From assembly GCA_024195585.1 (NCBI GenBank), contig SWBL01000093.1, forward strand, positions 62,001 to 126,000: DNA of 64,000 nucleotides, written 5' to 3'. The notes below the pieces were generated by a model. It was not told the origin of the DNA and ran no database searches. It saw only the letters and a list, made by a program, of their open reading frames with translations. Positions 42,749-54,545 of the stretch are shown one piece after another (within the stretch, counting starts at the first letter, position 1; the number at the start of each line of letters is the position of its first letter). The position numbers and the translations under genes are program-made. This DNA comes from Aureobasidium sp. EXF-3400 (taxonomy: Eukaryota; Ascomycota; Dothideomycetes; Dothideales; Saccotheciaceae).

Positions 42749-45358
42749 ATGTTGTCGTCGCCGCCTCCGCCTGCGCCGCCACCGCACCGCAATGCCCACG
42801 GTGATGAGCCCGATCAAACTCAATATTCTCTGGATCTGGACGCTTTGAACCTCGATGATGAACCCAGCGCTCTGGACTCGCCCAGCGTCCATCGCGTTGT
42901 TGACAAGATCCATAGTGATGACATCGATGGTCCGACAGACTTTACTGTCAATCTAGCCAAATACTTCAGAGGGACTCCACGTAAACAACCACTACCGGCA
43001 TGGGAAGAGCAGCAAGATCTGTTTGACGAGACGACCGCAGACTTTTTGACAAACTCTTCGCCAGATCCCTCTCACAGGTTCGATCGCAGTACTCAGAGCG
43101 AATCTGGTGCAACCGACACGACCCCTCGTCATGACCAAGGTGCCCTGGAAGACCCAAGAAAGAACATACTACAGCCCACCGTCGAGGACTATCACTCCGA
43201 GCTCACACCTGGTCGTCCTGCTTCTGCCAACCTCATTCCCGATGCTGCTCAACGACGATCATACTCTACTTCGCGCCTGCGCCAGTCTCAGAACCAGAGA
43301 CCCTCGAGTCCTCCCACCATCGACTCTATGCGATCAACCATGGCCTACTTCGACAGCACACCCAATCAGAAACCCCATAGTCTATATCAGGAGTTGCAGA
43401 AGTTGCGCGCACTCAATGAATCCCTACAGACTCAGCTCGACACGGAACGCGCCTCTCGCCAGTACCAGCGATCTGATCGCTCACAGAGCAGAGGTCGTTC
43501 TGAGGATGCAAATGAGTTGAAGTCGCTACAGAATGGGCTGAAACGCTTGCGCGAGCAGTCTCAAAGCCATCAGAGCCAAATGCAACAACTTCGATCTGAT
43601 CTGGAACAATCAAAGGCAAACGAGAAGGATGCTGTTAAGCTTGCAGAGGATCGCGCAAAAGAGTTGGATCAGATGCACGATAGTGAGGATGCTGAGATAC
43701 ACAACTTGCAAGTTCAACTTGGTCAGGCTCGTGATGCTGAGCGGCAAACACACAGTTCGCTCGACAAAGTCAAGGATGAGCTCAAAGCAAGAGACAGCCT
43801 TCTTGCAGATGTCCAGAGTCAGCTGAAGCAATCGCAAGCCAATCTTCGAGAAACTGAGAATGATATGCAAGACCTGAAGACTTGGAACGAGGATCAGCGC
43901 AAAGCAAAGACCAATGAGCTTGAACGTGTGCAACGGGAATTGGCTGACGCACGAAGAGAAATTGAACAGGCGAAAGATGACCAGGAGGAGGATGTTGCCA
44001 TCAAGTGGTCCAAGGTCGACACGGATGATACACCCCTATCATCTGGAAAGCAAGAAGAACTCGAACGCCAGATCGCAAGTCTGCAGGCTCAGCTGGATGA
44101 TATGCGCAAGACAATCGACGTCAAGGACAAACTCATCGCAGACCTCAAGTCTCAAATCAAGGACGACTTGACTAGCGATAATCTCAAGAGACAGCTACAG
44201 GAAGCTCAAGATGCACTCGAAGCCAAGGAGAAGGCCGTACAGGCTGCTCATGAAGATGCCGATACGAAAGCAGCAGACATGACTCGAGGACTCGCACAAC
44301 AACTGCAGCAAGCAAACCAGCGACTTGCAGCTTACGAGGCCGAGAAGAATCACAGCAACGCAGATACAACCATGGGACAACTAGAAATACAGCTACAAAA
44401 AGCACGAGGCGAACTCGACTCTGCCCTGCAGCAACATGCCTCCGACAAAAACGCATGGGCAAGAGCAGACAGCGAAGCCCAGCAATCCCAAGGCAACATA
44501 TACTCCCAGCTGAAAAAAGAGCAAGAGACCCGCAAAAAGGCTCACGAAGAGATCCGTTCTTTGCGAGAAGAGTTAGACATACTCCAACACTTCTCGCGCA
44601 TCGAAGACAAGACATCCTCTTCGACACCACTCTCAACACAACATCTCGCCGACTCCCTCCGCAAAGACCTTCAAGCTTTAAAATCCACACTCGAGTCCCA
44701 GCAAAAACAACATCATGAAGAGATAGAACGGCTTCGTAACTCCTGGACTGCAGCAACACCATCACCACAATCTGACTCTGCAGCTTTGCAAACCCTACGA
44801 GCAGAACACCATCGCACAATTTCACTCATCGAAGAAGGAATGGCTAGCCTCCGTACCTCTCGCGATACCCTATCTTTGCGCGAAAATGAACTCACCACCA
44901 CCCTCTCTTCCACTCAAGCAGAATTGCAAACTGCCACAAATTCACTGGTCCTCATTGAAGCAGATCTAGCCGCCAAGACTTCTGAACTTTCAACTCTTGC
45001 TCTTTCTTCTTCAACTCTGGAACAGAAACTTCTTGCCTCAACAACAGAACTTGCAGCAGCAAAAACAGAATTATCAGACCTCCACGCACTGAATTCAGAT
45101 TTCGACGCAAAGGTATCTGTAACCCTCAACAAAAGAGAAGAGTTCTGGAGGAATAAAGTTAAAGTGTTGAAAGCAAGGGTGGCGGAATTGGAGAGTGAGA
45201 GAAAGGGTATGGTGAAGGCATTGATGGGATATTGGGGTAGAGAAGAATTTGGTGGTGAGGAAGTGTATGATTTTGTGGATGATTGTGAGGATGCAGGAGA
45301 TGGTAAAGGGAAAGAGGGCAAGAATCAGAAGTTTAGGTATAGGTTTGCTGGGAGGTGA
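42749..45358 (+). CDS. long coiled-coil protein, probably cytoskeletal or spindle-pole associated
   Basis: A single exon of 869 aa. The N-terminus is proline-rich (MLSSPPPPAPPPHRNAH), then acidic, with a notable DDIDGPTDFTVNLAKYFRGT block near 55-75 that looks like a conserved docking motif. Residues about 220-850 are almost continuous heptad-type coiled coil, rich in Gln, Glu, Lys and Leu (for example LYQELQKLRALNESLQTQL and TLNKREEFWRNKVKVLK). A break with KVDTDDTPLSSGKQEE lies near 425. Such proteins in ascomycetes include spindle-pole-body and septum components, but coiled coils mimic each other and I cannot name the family. No membrane segment was seen. Confidence 0.72.
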   Translation: MLSSPPPPAPPPHRNAHGDEPDQTQYSLDLDALNLDDEPSALDSPSVHRVVDKIHSDDIDGPTDFTVNLAKYFRGTPRKQPLPAWEEQQDLFDETTADFLTNSSPDPSHRFDRSTQSESGATDTTPRHDQGALEDPRKNILQPTVEDYHSELTPGRPASANLIPDAAQRRSYSTSRLRQSQNQRPSSPPTIDSMRSTMAYFDSTPNQKPHSLYQELQKLRALNESLQTQLDTERASRQYQRSDRSQSRGRSEDANELKSLQNGLKRLREQSQSHQSQMQQLRSDLEQSKANEKDAVKLAEDRAKELDQMHDSEDAEIHNLQVQLGQARDAERQTHSSLDKVKDELKARDSLLADVQSQLKQSQANLRETENDMQDLKTWNEDQRKAKTNELERVQRELADARREIEQAKDDQEEDVAIKWSKVDTDDTPLSSGKQEELERQIASLQAQLDDMRKTIDVKDKLIADLKSQIKDDLTSDNLKRQLQEAQDALEAKEKAVQAAHEDADTKAADMTRGLAQQLQQANQRLAAYEAEKNHSNADTTMGQLEIQLQKARGELDSALQQHASDKNAWARADSEAQQSQGNIYSQLKKEQETRKKAHEEIRSLREELDILQHFSRIEDKTSSSTPLSTQHLADSLRKDLQALKSTLESQQKQHHEEIERLRNSWTAATPSPQSDSAALQTLRAEHHRTISLIEEGMASLRTSRDTLSLRENELTTTLSSTQAELQTATNSLVLIEADLAAKTSELSTLALSSSTLEQKLLASTTELAAAKTELSDLHALNSDFDAKVSVTLNKREEFWRNKVKVLKARVAELESERKGMVKALMGYWGREEFGGEEVYDFVDDCEDAGDGKGKEGKNQKFRYRFAGR

Positions 45359-46146
45359 GAGGGGGTTGGAGAGGCAGGGTGGTTATGAATTCATGACTGA
45401 ATGGGATGTATCTTTCGCCGTTACTTTACTCTATGGGCGTATGCAATTTGCAACAATCATGACGATACAGCGAGAGTTGGGGTCGTGAGAGCAGATGAAG
45501 CGGCCGCTGAGTAGAGCAGCAAATTGGATGGATTTGGAGGTTTTGCGTTCTGAGGGTGTCGAAGTCGAAGGAGCCGACGATGATGGAGGTGAATTGTTTT
45601 CAGCCTGAGATTACCTTTTCTGTTTCTGATCTGATGACTAGGGAATCGAAAGGAGGAAAAAACAAGATACTTGCACTGGTGATGGCGGAATCAGGTACAT
45701 GAGCACCCAAAACTATCTATAGGTGTTGAGTGACTTCGCATAAAGTCTTCAGATATCGCATTCCACAGTCGACTAGATCAAAAGTTCAATAGCTCGATCT
45801 TTCTTCAAGATAAATGTAAACAGACCAGAAAAAGACTGACAGATTGATGTTAAGAAAGGAATATTGAGTATTTCTTGCAAACTTGCAGCTAAAAGCTTTG
45901 TGGGTATATATCAAGAAAAACAACAAAAAAATCGGTTGTTTTTGAGGAGAAGAGAGCAAGCAAGAATCAGAATAAAAACGCCCCAAACCCCTAGACATTA
46001 GCGTAAAAACACAATGCCAGCAAAGCGTATTTGGTAATGGTGAGAAACAAATCCTGGAAACATCCACAAGGGCAGGATGAACTTCCGAGACGCAATCCAA
46101 ACGAAAAGCGTAGTGGTCCGATGAGGCACAGAGATGTTGAGTCTTC
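45359..46146. other. convergent intergenic region, 0.8 kb
   Basis: It holds the 3' ends of the coiled-coil gene and of the F-box gene. No gene, RNA or repeat was recognised. Confidence 0.45.
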
Positions 46147-48038
46147 TCATCGCCATAGATCCTGTCGACTGCCAGCACGCTTATGACCACCACTGCCCTC
46201 AGAACCAGGAATCTTCGGTGGAGGCTTGAGCCAACTGCCACGGCTCCCAATACCACCAGCGCTGCTGCCAACACTGGTACCCATGGTAGCCAGAGCAGCA
46301 AGAGCACCACCTCCACGGCCAGGACTGCTACTGCCCCAGCTGCGAGATTCGTGGCCGGCTGATGATCGCGGTCGTGTTTCTTCTTGTGGAAGTGCCAGGA
46401 AACCGCCATACCCGTTTCCGACAATGACACTTTTGCGTGCGTCGCCGCCGAAACCGCCTTGTGCCCATTGAGGACCAAGGCCACGAGCGGAACCGTATGA
46501 GCTTTGCGGACGTCCACTGCTAGCTGACCGGTTACGGCCGTGTGACGGAGGTGGTGGTTGGTAAGCTGTAAAGGCCCATTCTACCTCATCTAGACCCTTA
46601 GAGAAGACTTCAAGAGGCTGGTGCAAGCCACGTGGAGGGTTCATGGCTCCAACGACACTCTGGCGCTGATTACCGCCACCATCCATGAAGGGTGTGGGAG
46701 GTGCAGGTAGTAACATGATCTCAGCAAAATCGGGATCACGAACGTAGAGCTGCGAAAGAGCTGGTAAACCATTGGCATGTAGCGACTGAGCCAGATATGC
46801 GTAATATGAAGCAGCGGGTTTTTGTAGGCCATGGGCATCTTCTGAATCCGTGAGTTCGAAATGGAGGACTTTGAGAGAGATGGACTCGAGAGGTGGCAAG
46901 TCGTTGAGCGAGAGAGCGAGAGAGTTGGAGACGGTTTCGATGATGGAGAGGGAGTGCAGAGAGGAAGCGTCGAACAAGAATTGGTGTAGGTGGACAGGGT
47001 CGATACCAGTGCCGTTCAGTGAAAGGTCGTACAGGGTGTTGCGGTTGAGTGGTTTTTCGAAGTAGATGCCCATACCCTCGGCGGTGATTCTAGGAGTATT
47101 TTCCAAGGCTAGCGTGTGCAGAGCAGGGAAGTCTGGGAGCATGGGAGATTGGTAGAAGATGGTGTCGTCCAGCCACGGCAGGTCGGTCATTGTGAGTTCG
47201 CGCAGAGCTGGTAGGGAACCGAGAACAATACGCAGCGTGCTAGGCTCAACGTGAATACCCGAGATCTCGATGATCTCCAGCGATTGCCAGTTGCGACGTG
47301 CGAGCTGCTCGAACGAGCCTTCTGAGCCTTGTCTGTAACTCATCTTGCGAATATCGGGACAGCGTGCCTGTAGCTCATGGACCAAAGGCATGCAGTTCGG
47401 ATCGCCATTGAAAGCTCCATCAGGCAGATCAACGTATTTCAAGTTGGGCAGGACGGATATGGTGCGGGCAAGGTCGGCCTTTGCTGTTTCTCGCGTCATG
47501 TATGGTAGCTTGAGCATAGTCACGCCGTGTCCCAGGTTGGGGTTTTCTCGTACGGTACGGCAGAATAGCGCCAGTCTGATGGTGGGAACGTCGCCAGACT
47601 CGATGGGGGCCTTAAGGAATGTCTTCTTCTGTCTCTTCTCGGCGAGAATCTCCTCAAGCTCGCAGTAGTGGACGGCATCGATACGGACGCTGCTGTACCT
47701 GGACAGAGGTCAGTCCTGTAATATGCCGTTGTAAAAAGAGCTTACAAGACAGTGGCAGCGGCGTTATACCATCGGCGGCAGACTTGACCTGCCTTGGCCA
47801 AATCTCTCAAGTCGCACAACATACACCCCTCGCCGATGGTGGACCTCTCACTAGGCTCGTATGTCGTGTCTTGGGTATGCGGCGCGACCTGCACCATGAT
47901 CTTTGTGAGAATGTCATTGGGGAGTTTGGCAGCAAAGTCACGTCCAGGTCGAACAGCAAGGGGAGATCTTTTCGGACTGTTATTGCTGCTTTCGTGCTTG
48001 TTATGTGACTTTGCGCGAAGATGCTTGAAGAAGCCCAT
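46147..48038 (-). CDS. F-box protein with leucine-rich repeats
   Basis: Exons are 48038-47746 and 47698-46147, giving 614 aa. A basic start (GFFKHLRAKSHNKHE) precedes an F-box-like segment (AKLPNDILTKIMVQVAP to DLAKAGQVCRRWYNAAATVL, about 35-98). LRR-like units follow: LARTISVLPNLKYVDLPDG, SLEIIEISGIHVEP, LPALRELTMTDLPWLDD and LHTLALENTPRITAEG. The C-terminal 150 residues are low-complexity, rich in Gly, Ser and Pro. It is a likely SCF substrate receptor; targets are unknown. The join TT|G-TAC gives L-Y and preserves the repeat. It is divergent in kind from the F-box protein at 4647 and not a recent duplicate. Confidence 0.82.
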
Positions 48039-48399
48039 GACTGCGGCTCTGTCTTTTCGCGTAGCCTGGAGTTGATTGAAGTTTAGGAGGGAGCGCGTCT
48101 CTCAGAAAGCCATCTTCCTCAGATACAGAGAGGATTGCCACGGACCACTCACAGGTGGTTGCACCTGGAAATACCGATACGCGCGCCAGCCCCTTTTCCA
48201 TTCCTCGTAACAAACCCCCGCACCACGCCAACCCTGTTCCTGTCTGGCCGGTGTCAGTCTGAGACGCTGCGCACGGACCCAAACCTTGACACGTCGACCC
48301 TCCGACACGTTTCAACGTTTGAAACATGACAAACAAGACCATAGGAAGACGGTGTATTTCATGGCATCGCTACTCGTGCCACCATGCTCTACCAGGCTA
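48039..48399. other. spacer between two minus-strand genes
   Basis: This 361-bp spacer is the promoter of the F-box gene plus the end of the SPX-EXS gene. Open frames here are not supported. Confidence 0.4.
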
Positions 48400-51300
48400 C
48401 TATTCAGCTCGCTTTCCTCCATTACGCAACACCTTTGCCGCGGCAATTTCTTGCTCTTCTGACGCGCTGCTTGCTCCTTCGCCTCCTGATCCTGATCCTG
48501 ATCCAACAAGATCCTCATCATCTTCTTCATCAGACTCCTTCTGCTTGGGGGCCTTGCCATTACCATCGCTATCACTGTTTGGCTTACTTTGTGAACGGTC
48601 ATAGCTTCCGTCTCTTTCATCTTCCTCAACTGTGACACCGTGGTCCTCGTCACTCTCGTCGTCATCATCATCGTCGCCTTCGAGTGGATGAGGTATCTCG
48701 GACTTTCTGCGGCGCTCAAAGTCTTGAGCGTGTGATGCGCGCAACAATGTACCAACTCTGGTGATTGCTCTGACCAGTGGTGATGCTTCGTGCGACCCTC
48801 CTTTTCTGCGTTGGCGGATAGAGCCTGATGACAGATCAGTGTTGGACGCTCTACGTGCTGGATCGACTCCAGTCGCTGTTGAGGGTGTAAGTGTGACGCT
48901 GCCAGGCCGTTGTGCTTCGACGTCTTCTGAATGTCTGCCTTGGACATCTTCTGCTGGCTCTGCTTCTGTTTTGAGTTTATCGACTTCGTATGGAAGAGGC
49001 ACATCTCGTGATGCACGGTAGCGGCTGACACTGTGAGCGTGTTAGCATTCAATTTGCCATCTCCATGTTCTTGCGCAACATACTTTGTGCAATGTTCGTT
49101 TTCCACTCTGAACAGTTGCCACATGCCTCTTCGGAGGACCTCGGAGAGGGCTACCAGGAACGCGACTTTGGTCGAGTGCTGGACATCATGCCCATAGATA
49201 GCGTAAAAGATCCAATTGAAGCGGAGGATGGGATCAATTACGATCGCAGCGTAGTACCACCAAGCGTATTTGAAGCCAAGAGTGTTTCGCAAGAATGGAT
49301 GCTTTGCGTATGGGTCCATCAAACTCCAGTCCATGACAACATCCCAGACGCTGCAGTAGACGGCGTTGATAGTTGCCCAGAAGATGAACAGTATCCGCAA
49401 TTTTTGGTTCTTGTTGTGACGCCACAGACTCAAGCACATGTAGTAAAGAATAGTACACATGTACTTTCCAAAGTTGGCCATGTGAGGGAAAAGACTTCGT
49501 GTGTCGGCATATCTGCGAAGACACTGGAGAGCACGCCAGATACCGGGAAGTGCGGTGAAAAATCCAAGGAGTCGAGAATGCGAGGAGTTACATTGTGTAG
49601 GGTTGTTCCAATCGACGGCGTAGAGACAGAAGAAGAGCTCGATATTCTGTACCAAAGTCAGCTGCTTGTCTCTTCGATTCGTACAACAAGACTTACACCA
49701 AGAGCGTATGTTAGCGAGCAGAACATGTCGCCCAAGAAGAAATCTCTGAATTCAACGGGAAAGAAGCCAGCGAGCAGTAAACGCCACTACATATGTCAGC
49801 ATAAGGACCACATCTCAGAAAGTGTGACTCACGTTCGAGTAAGCAAACCACAGACGACTACGGTGGTAGAAGATAGGGAACGGGTTGAAAAGAATGACAC
49901 CCGAGACAGACACGAGAGCTACTGGCCACCAGATGTAGAAACTGTCGTCCGCGAAGCGCTTGAAGTTGAGCCACATGAACAGTCCGAGGAAGAAGCCAAG
50001 AATAGCAGGTATCTAAACCAAAGTCAGAGGGGATTGCGTGTCAGAGTCGAAGAACCTACTTCTGTGAGTTGCCGCCAGTCGACATGATGCCGAGTGTCGA
50101 ATTCGAAGATGAATGAGTAGTTGACTTTTGATCGCGACCATACTCGGCATGCGCCACAGAAAAGCAGCGAAAGGAACCACATCAGGAAGTAACCACCATA
50201 AATCTGTGCAGTATATTAGCACGACATCGAGTGAATCGTCATGTAGTCCACAACATACCTGCAGCAAGAAAGCCGTGTGTGAGGCCAGTGCAGGATCTGG
50301 ACTCCACAGTAGCTCAGTACCGTAGACGAGACCTTCGATACCAAAGACACAGCCTGTAGCCAGAAGCACTCCGTTACGGAACACACTGCCGGTATAGTCT
50401 CCCATTCTTGCAACTTTGGCACGCAACTTGCCCACTGCGACCTTGTGATTACCACGTTCGAAGTAGCGAGCGTACATGTCTTCAACAGCTTGAATGTGGC
50501 CGTCCACGACCGAACTGGTGACAAAGTATGCATCGTTGACCTTCTCGGCCATGTATCGACCTGATGGCCGAGCATTGACTGTCTTGTCAAATTTCTTGTT
50601 GATCTTGCGAAAGGCTGTTCTGTTCAGTAGAGCGTATGACTTGAGCAACTCCAAGCCTCTGTAGTATTCGGCCAAAGCAATCTTCAGCTTGCGCTTAGCA
50701 GTCCTATAAGGCACCTCTGGATGACCGCTCTTGCGAGTGTAGTCTCTGAGGTCCTCCATTGCGCGAGGGCCACTCGGAGTGCTCAATTGTTGCATTGCTT
50801 CGAAAGTCTTTCCTGATTGCGGGACCCTTTTTCTACCAGGAATGCCGTTGATAGCCTTGGCCCAGTTGTTCTTGACATTGCCATTTTTCTTGATGAGGTG
50901 AGAGTCTTCTCCCCCGAGGGTGCTGTTCCTGGAAACGCCGTTGGACAGGAGCTCGGTGCTGTTTGACGGGCGCTTGGTCCGAGAAGTTGCGTAGAGAATC
51001 TCTTCCATACGTTGGTCACGCATGATGTGAAGCTGCTCTCGTAGAATCTTGAGCCGCTCGGTAGCTTCGTCTTCCTTCGACTTGTAGAAATCCTCAATCT
51101 TTCCCATCTCTTTGTCCAGGAACAGGAAGAACTGCGACTGGCGGACATCAATCTCCCGGTATGCTTCGAGGGCAATGTCGTCCTGAGAGGGGTCGCTGCC
51201 ACGAAGGCCACTGAACATTCTTCGGGTGGGTGGTCGGGTAGGTTGGGCATCGTCAACGCCGGGCATAGAATTGACTCGTCTCGGCTGGAAGACACTCCTG

Positions 51301-52012
51301 TATCTAGAAGGAAGAGCGAAGCTGGGGTGTTTCGGAGTGGTTTCGCCGACCTGGTAGGCGCTACCAGAAGACTCTTGTCTCATGGCGCTGCGACGAGCTG
51401 GGGTGCCTAAAGCAGGGTCAGGCAGTCTCAATGACCTGCTCGAGTCTTCACTCTTGCGCGGCGCCTTGGAAGGAGTCGCAAGGTTTGGCGGAGAGCCAAT
51501 GATACTCCCATATCGTGTCATGTGTCTTCCGTCGCCGTGTATCTGTAGAGGAGTGCTTTCTGCATCTTCTGCGCCTGGAATGGGTACGGCGGAGGTCGTC
51601 GAGTCATGTTGATTGTCTTCTGAGGTGCGAGGTACAGCACCCAAGTCACCACTGCTGGCTCTTCGTCCATTGGTCTTGGTCGCGGTTCGGTTTAGGAAGG
51701 CGTAGAAGGGGGCTTTTCCGAAAGTCGCAAGCGGCGAAAGATCGCGTCGTCCATCGGGCTGGTTTGTTCGTTCGACCTTCTGCAAAGCGCGGGCAACAGC
51801 CTTGAGCTTCTTCTTGCCTTGCTGCTCGTATATCAGCTCGAATGCTCGTGTTGCCGTCCGCGGCGCGGCTGTATTGAAGCGCGAACCTTGTAGTCGAGAT
51901 ATTTAGCCCGCCATTCAGGTACCAAGTCAGCCTCCAACTCTCTACCGAATTTGTTAGTCTGTGCCATGATGATTGAGCGCGTGTCGATGCGTCTTACTTA
52001 GCAAACTTCATA
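48400..52012 (-). CDS. SPX-EXS protein (Syg1/XPR1-like phosphate exporter or sensor)
   Basis: Eight exons, 52012-51999, 51941-51887, 51821-50259, 50203-50060, 50012-49833, 49786-49697, 49646-49084 and 49030-48400, give 1079 aa. The N-terminal SPX domain, which binds inositol pyrophosphates, starts MKFAKELEADLVPEWRAKY and continues to FDKTVNARPSG; it is split by a long disordered insert (about 60-220). Membrane helices follow from VFRNGVLLATGCVFGIEGLV. The EXS domain has SLTYALGNIELFFCLYAVDW, WRALQCLRRYADT, PHMANFGKYM, KHPFLRNTL and VSRYRASRDVPLPY. The acidic tail contains DDDDDDESDEDHG. XPR1 relatives export phosphate; yeast Syg1 is less clear. The first exon has only 14 coding bases, and exon 3 has alternative CAG acceptors three bases apart. 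Confidence 0.9.
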
Positions 52013-52420
52013 GTTGCTCGTGTGCTTCTCAGGGCCTCATAGTAATGGCATGTACTTGTGGCACAGAACCGGTTTGGTTAGGTCCTTATCTCTGTATTTT
52101 CCTGATTGTTTGATCTTGGTTTTTACTTGGTTTCCGGGCGCAGCACGCATTGGCCAAGCACTTCAGATTCCCTTTCCCCGCTGACGACATCGTGATGGCT
52201 GCACGCCTTGCTATTGGCCAGGTCCTGGAAACCTCCATATCTCATCGTTTTCACATGCATGTTAGATGGTATGTTGTTGATTCAGGTCACAGAACGTGGA
52301 ACATCGAAGGAGTAGGTATGATTGTTTTCATTTGGACTGCCTATCTGCAATCTTTGGTATTCATGCTTTGTTCATCATGCATTCGTGCCTGTGCTCTTCA
52401 TTGAGGCCAGGTTGAGTTGT
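52013..52420. other. spacer between two minus-strand genes
   Basis: This 408-bp spacer is the promoter of the SPX-EXS gene and the 3' flank of the CipC-like gene. Nothing else was seen. Confidence 0.4.
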
Positions 52421-52913
52421 TTAGTAGTTGTCGTAACCACCGAACTGCTGCTGGAGGTGCTGGGGAGGACCCTGCTGGTTGGGGTCGTACTGGTCGTACT
52501 GGCCGTACTGTCATGCATGTCAGCTTGTGCTCTGTCAGGACGAACTTGTATCAACATACCTGGTCATCGTAGAGAGCCTCAGCGTTCTTCTTGGCCTGGT
52601 GCTTGGCCTTCTCTCTGTCGACGTAGTCGAGACCCTTGGTCTCACAGAGCTTGTCGACCTCAGCACCGGCGAATGAGGCAATGAGCTCCTTGGCGAACTC
52701 GTGGTTGACAGGCTTGCCCTCCTTGCGCTGTCTCTCCTCGAAGGCGTGCATGGCAGCGAAAGAGGCACCACCAGCGAGGACCTCGTGGGAGAGCTTGCCC
52801 TCGTGGTCGTCGTTGTAGGCCTGGTTGTAGGCATCGGAAGATTCACCTGAATGTTGTTAGTCTTGCTGATGGATTATGCTGGCCTTTAGATGTTTCTTAC
52901 CCCAGCCGAACAT
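52421..52913 (-). CDS. CipC-like stress/antibiotic-response protein
   Basis: Exons are 52913-52901, 52846-52560 and 52507-52421, giving 128 aa. CipC was first described as a protein induced by concanamycin in Aspergillus; relatives are abundant, small and of unknown biochemical role. Features are MFGWGESSDAYNQAYN, then KLSHEVLAGGASFAAMHAFE, GKPVNHEFAKELIASFAGAE and VDREKAKHQAKKNAEAL. The tail is Gln/Tyr-rich (QYDQYDPNQQGPPQHL), which could be disordered or prone to self-association. The first exon carries only 13 coding bases. A good TATA box upstream and codon choice skewed to C-ending codons suggest strong expression. Confidence 0.86.
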
Positions 52914-53613
52914 TGTGATTGATTTGATGTGTAAAAGTTTGGTTTGAGAAGTTGTAAGTGGTGCAATGAAGCGTTAGTTGATGGAAAGGAAAGAAACAGA
53001 GCAGAGAGGGGTCGTTGTAGAGCTTTATACGCGCCTGCTCACTACTGAAGGAAGCTCCGCCCGACGGCAGCTGCCCCACCTATTCGCTCACAGCTCTCTG
53101 GACTAACACGAGCTTCCATGATGTGGCCTCACCTTTCCCTTCTTCGGTTACATGATGACGCGGCTGTCCCTGGATCTTGTCGGTGAAACGAATAGCCTAG
53201 ATCCTCACGATCCCAAGCCAATGACGAAGCGGGGCTAAACCGTCACTAAGAATACACTGCCCAATCTCAGAGCGGGCCCCGTGTTGCCTCTAGAAGTGGA
53301 AACAGGAAGCTGCATGCAGCAGAGCGTCAAACAGCGTCACTCACAATCTCACAGACATACGTCTTTACAAGCTCGACCATTTCCCATGTCGATCTCCTTC
53401 GGGGCGAACGGCAGTTAAGCGTTTCCAAGACCGGCTAAGCATCGTCGGACAGGGCTTGGGCTTGGCCAAGAATGTTCTGTGGAGTCGGTCTCGAGCACCG
53501 CCACGAATCAGCCACAACAGCAGATTCGAGAAACAGAAGCGAGGGGAAAGCATCAGGGAAAAGCAAAAGTACACATCAACAAATACCGATAACAAATCAG
53601 TGGTCCACCGCAC
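52914..53613. other. divergent promoter region, 0.7 kb
   Basis: It lies between the CipC-like gene (minus) and the hydrolase-fold gene (plus). A TATA box for the former is listed separately. No gene is supported. Confidence 0.45.
53023..53029 (-). promoter_or_regulatory. TATA box of the CipC-like gene
   Basis: TATAAAG on the minus strand, about 110 bp upstream of the ATG at 52913. Confidence 0.5.
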
Positions 53614-54545
53614 ATGACCAGTATGTCGACCAGCAAGAGACTACCCAAGACCTCAGACTTTCCATCTCCATGGACTCTGACTGTGTCCCCTCGTAAGTCT
53701 TCGTACTTCGCTCTTCTGGCGTAATGCTCATATCCACTTCTTCGAAACGTCCATTCACCGCCTGATTTCGCGCACGCCACGGACCACATCGACATCATAT
53801 GTTCTTGACTAACTCACCACCCAGCTCCGAGCTCGCAACGACCGACCAACGTCCTCATTCTGCTCCATGGCTTGGGTGATGCTCATCTTCCTTTTGCCCA
53901 GCTTGGCACGCAGATGAATCTTCCTGAAACAGCATGCATCTCCATCAAAGCTCCTGAACCACTTCCGTTTGAAGCTTCATCTTTCCATTGGGGAGACGAT
54001 GTCATTTTCGACAACACGGTCGGGACTATCGATCCTGACGGTGGCTTCAAGAAAGTGGTTCCGAGACTGATCAAGGAGGTCATTGGAGATACCTTGATCA
54101 AGAAATGTGGCTACCAACCCCGTGAGTTGATGCTCTTTGGATTCGGTCAAGGTGGCATGGTAGCTCTCAATACTGCAGGTAGGTCATACACCTTGAAAAC
54201 AGAGCCTGGACAATCTTGACATGCCTTTTAGTAAGTATGGAGAAAGAACTAGGTGGAGTGATCAGTGTCGGAGGCCCCTTGCCCAGTGAGACCCCTGCCT
54301 CTCTCTGCCCCAAACGCAAGACTCCAATCTTGGTTTGCTCTGGCAGTGACAGCCCTTGGGTCAATTCGTCAGGCGAGGACAAGCTCAAGGCAGTATTCGA
54401 GTCGGTCCAGCTCAACCGCTACAAGAGATCTGGAGACACGATGCCTAGAAGTCGCGATGAGATGTATCCCATCATGCAATTCTTCGCCAGGCGTCTCAAG
54501 AGCTCCGCAGGCGTTCCAGAGGGCAGTGTTGAGCTTACAGCTTGA
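53614..54545 (+). CDS. phospholipase/carboxylesterase-fold protein lacking catalytic serine (probable pseudoenzyme)
   Basis: Exons are 53614-53692, 53825-54178 and 54232-54545, giving 248 aa. The start at 53614 was chosen because its frame joins in phase to give TSDFPSPWTLTVSPPPSSQR, followed by PTNVLILLHGLGDAHLPFAQL, the usual first strand and oxyanion loop of acyl-protein-thioesterase-like hydrolases. LNLPETACISIKAPEPLPF-like sequence and FHWGDD follow. The nucleophile elbow, G-F-S-Q-G-G in active enzymes, is GFGQGG here, with Gly at about residue 134. An aspartate may be present in VCSGSDSPW, but the helix where the catalytic histidine belongs reads RSGDTMPRSRDEMYPIM with no histidine. Hydrolysis by the usual triad is therefore not expected. 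It could bind a ligand or partner. The second ATG at 53623 is an alternative start. Confidence 0.78.

Noticed and set aside
44184..44825. 213-codon minus-strand frame
   Set aside because: Antisense shadow of the coiled-coil gene, rich in Leu, Val and Arg as expected for the complement of Gln/Glu/Lys-rich coding sequence.
49065..50087. 340-codon plus-strand frame
   Set aside because: It lies entirely over exons and introns of the SPX-EXS gene on the minus strand; the minus-strand reading matches a known family.
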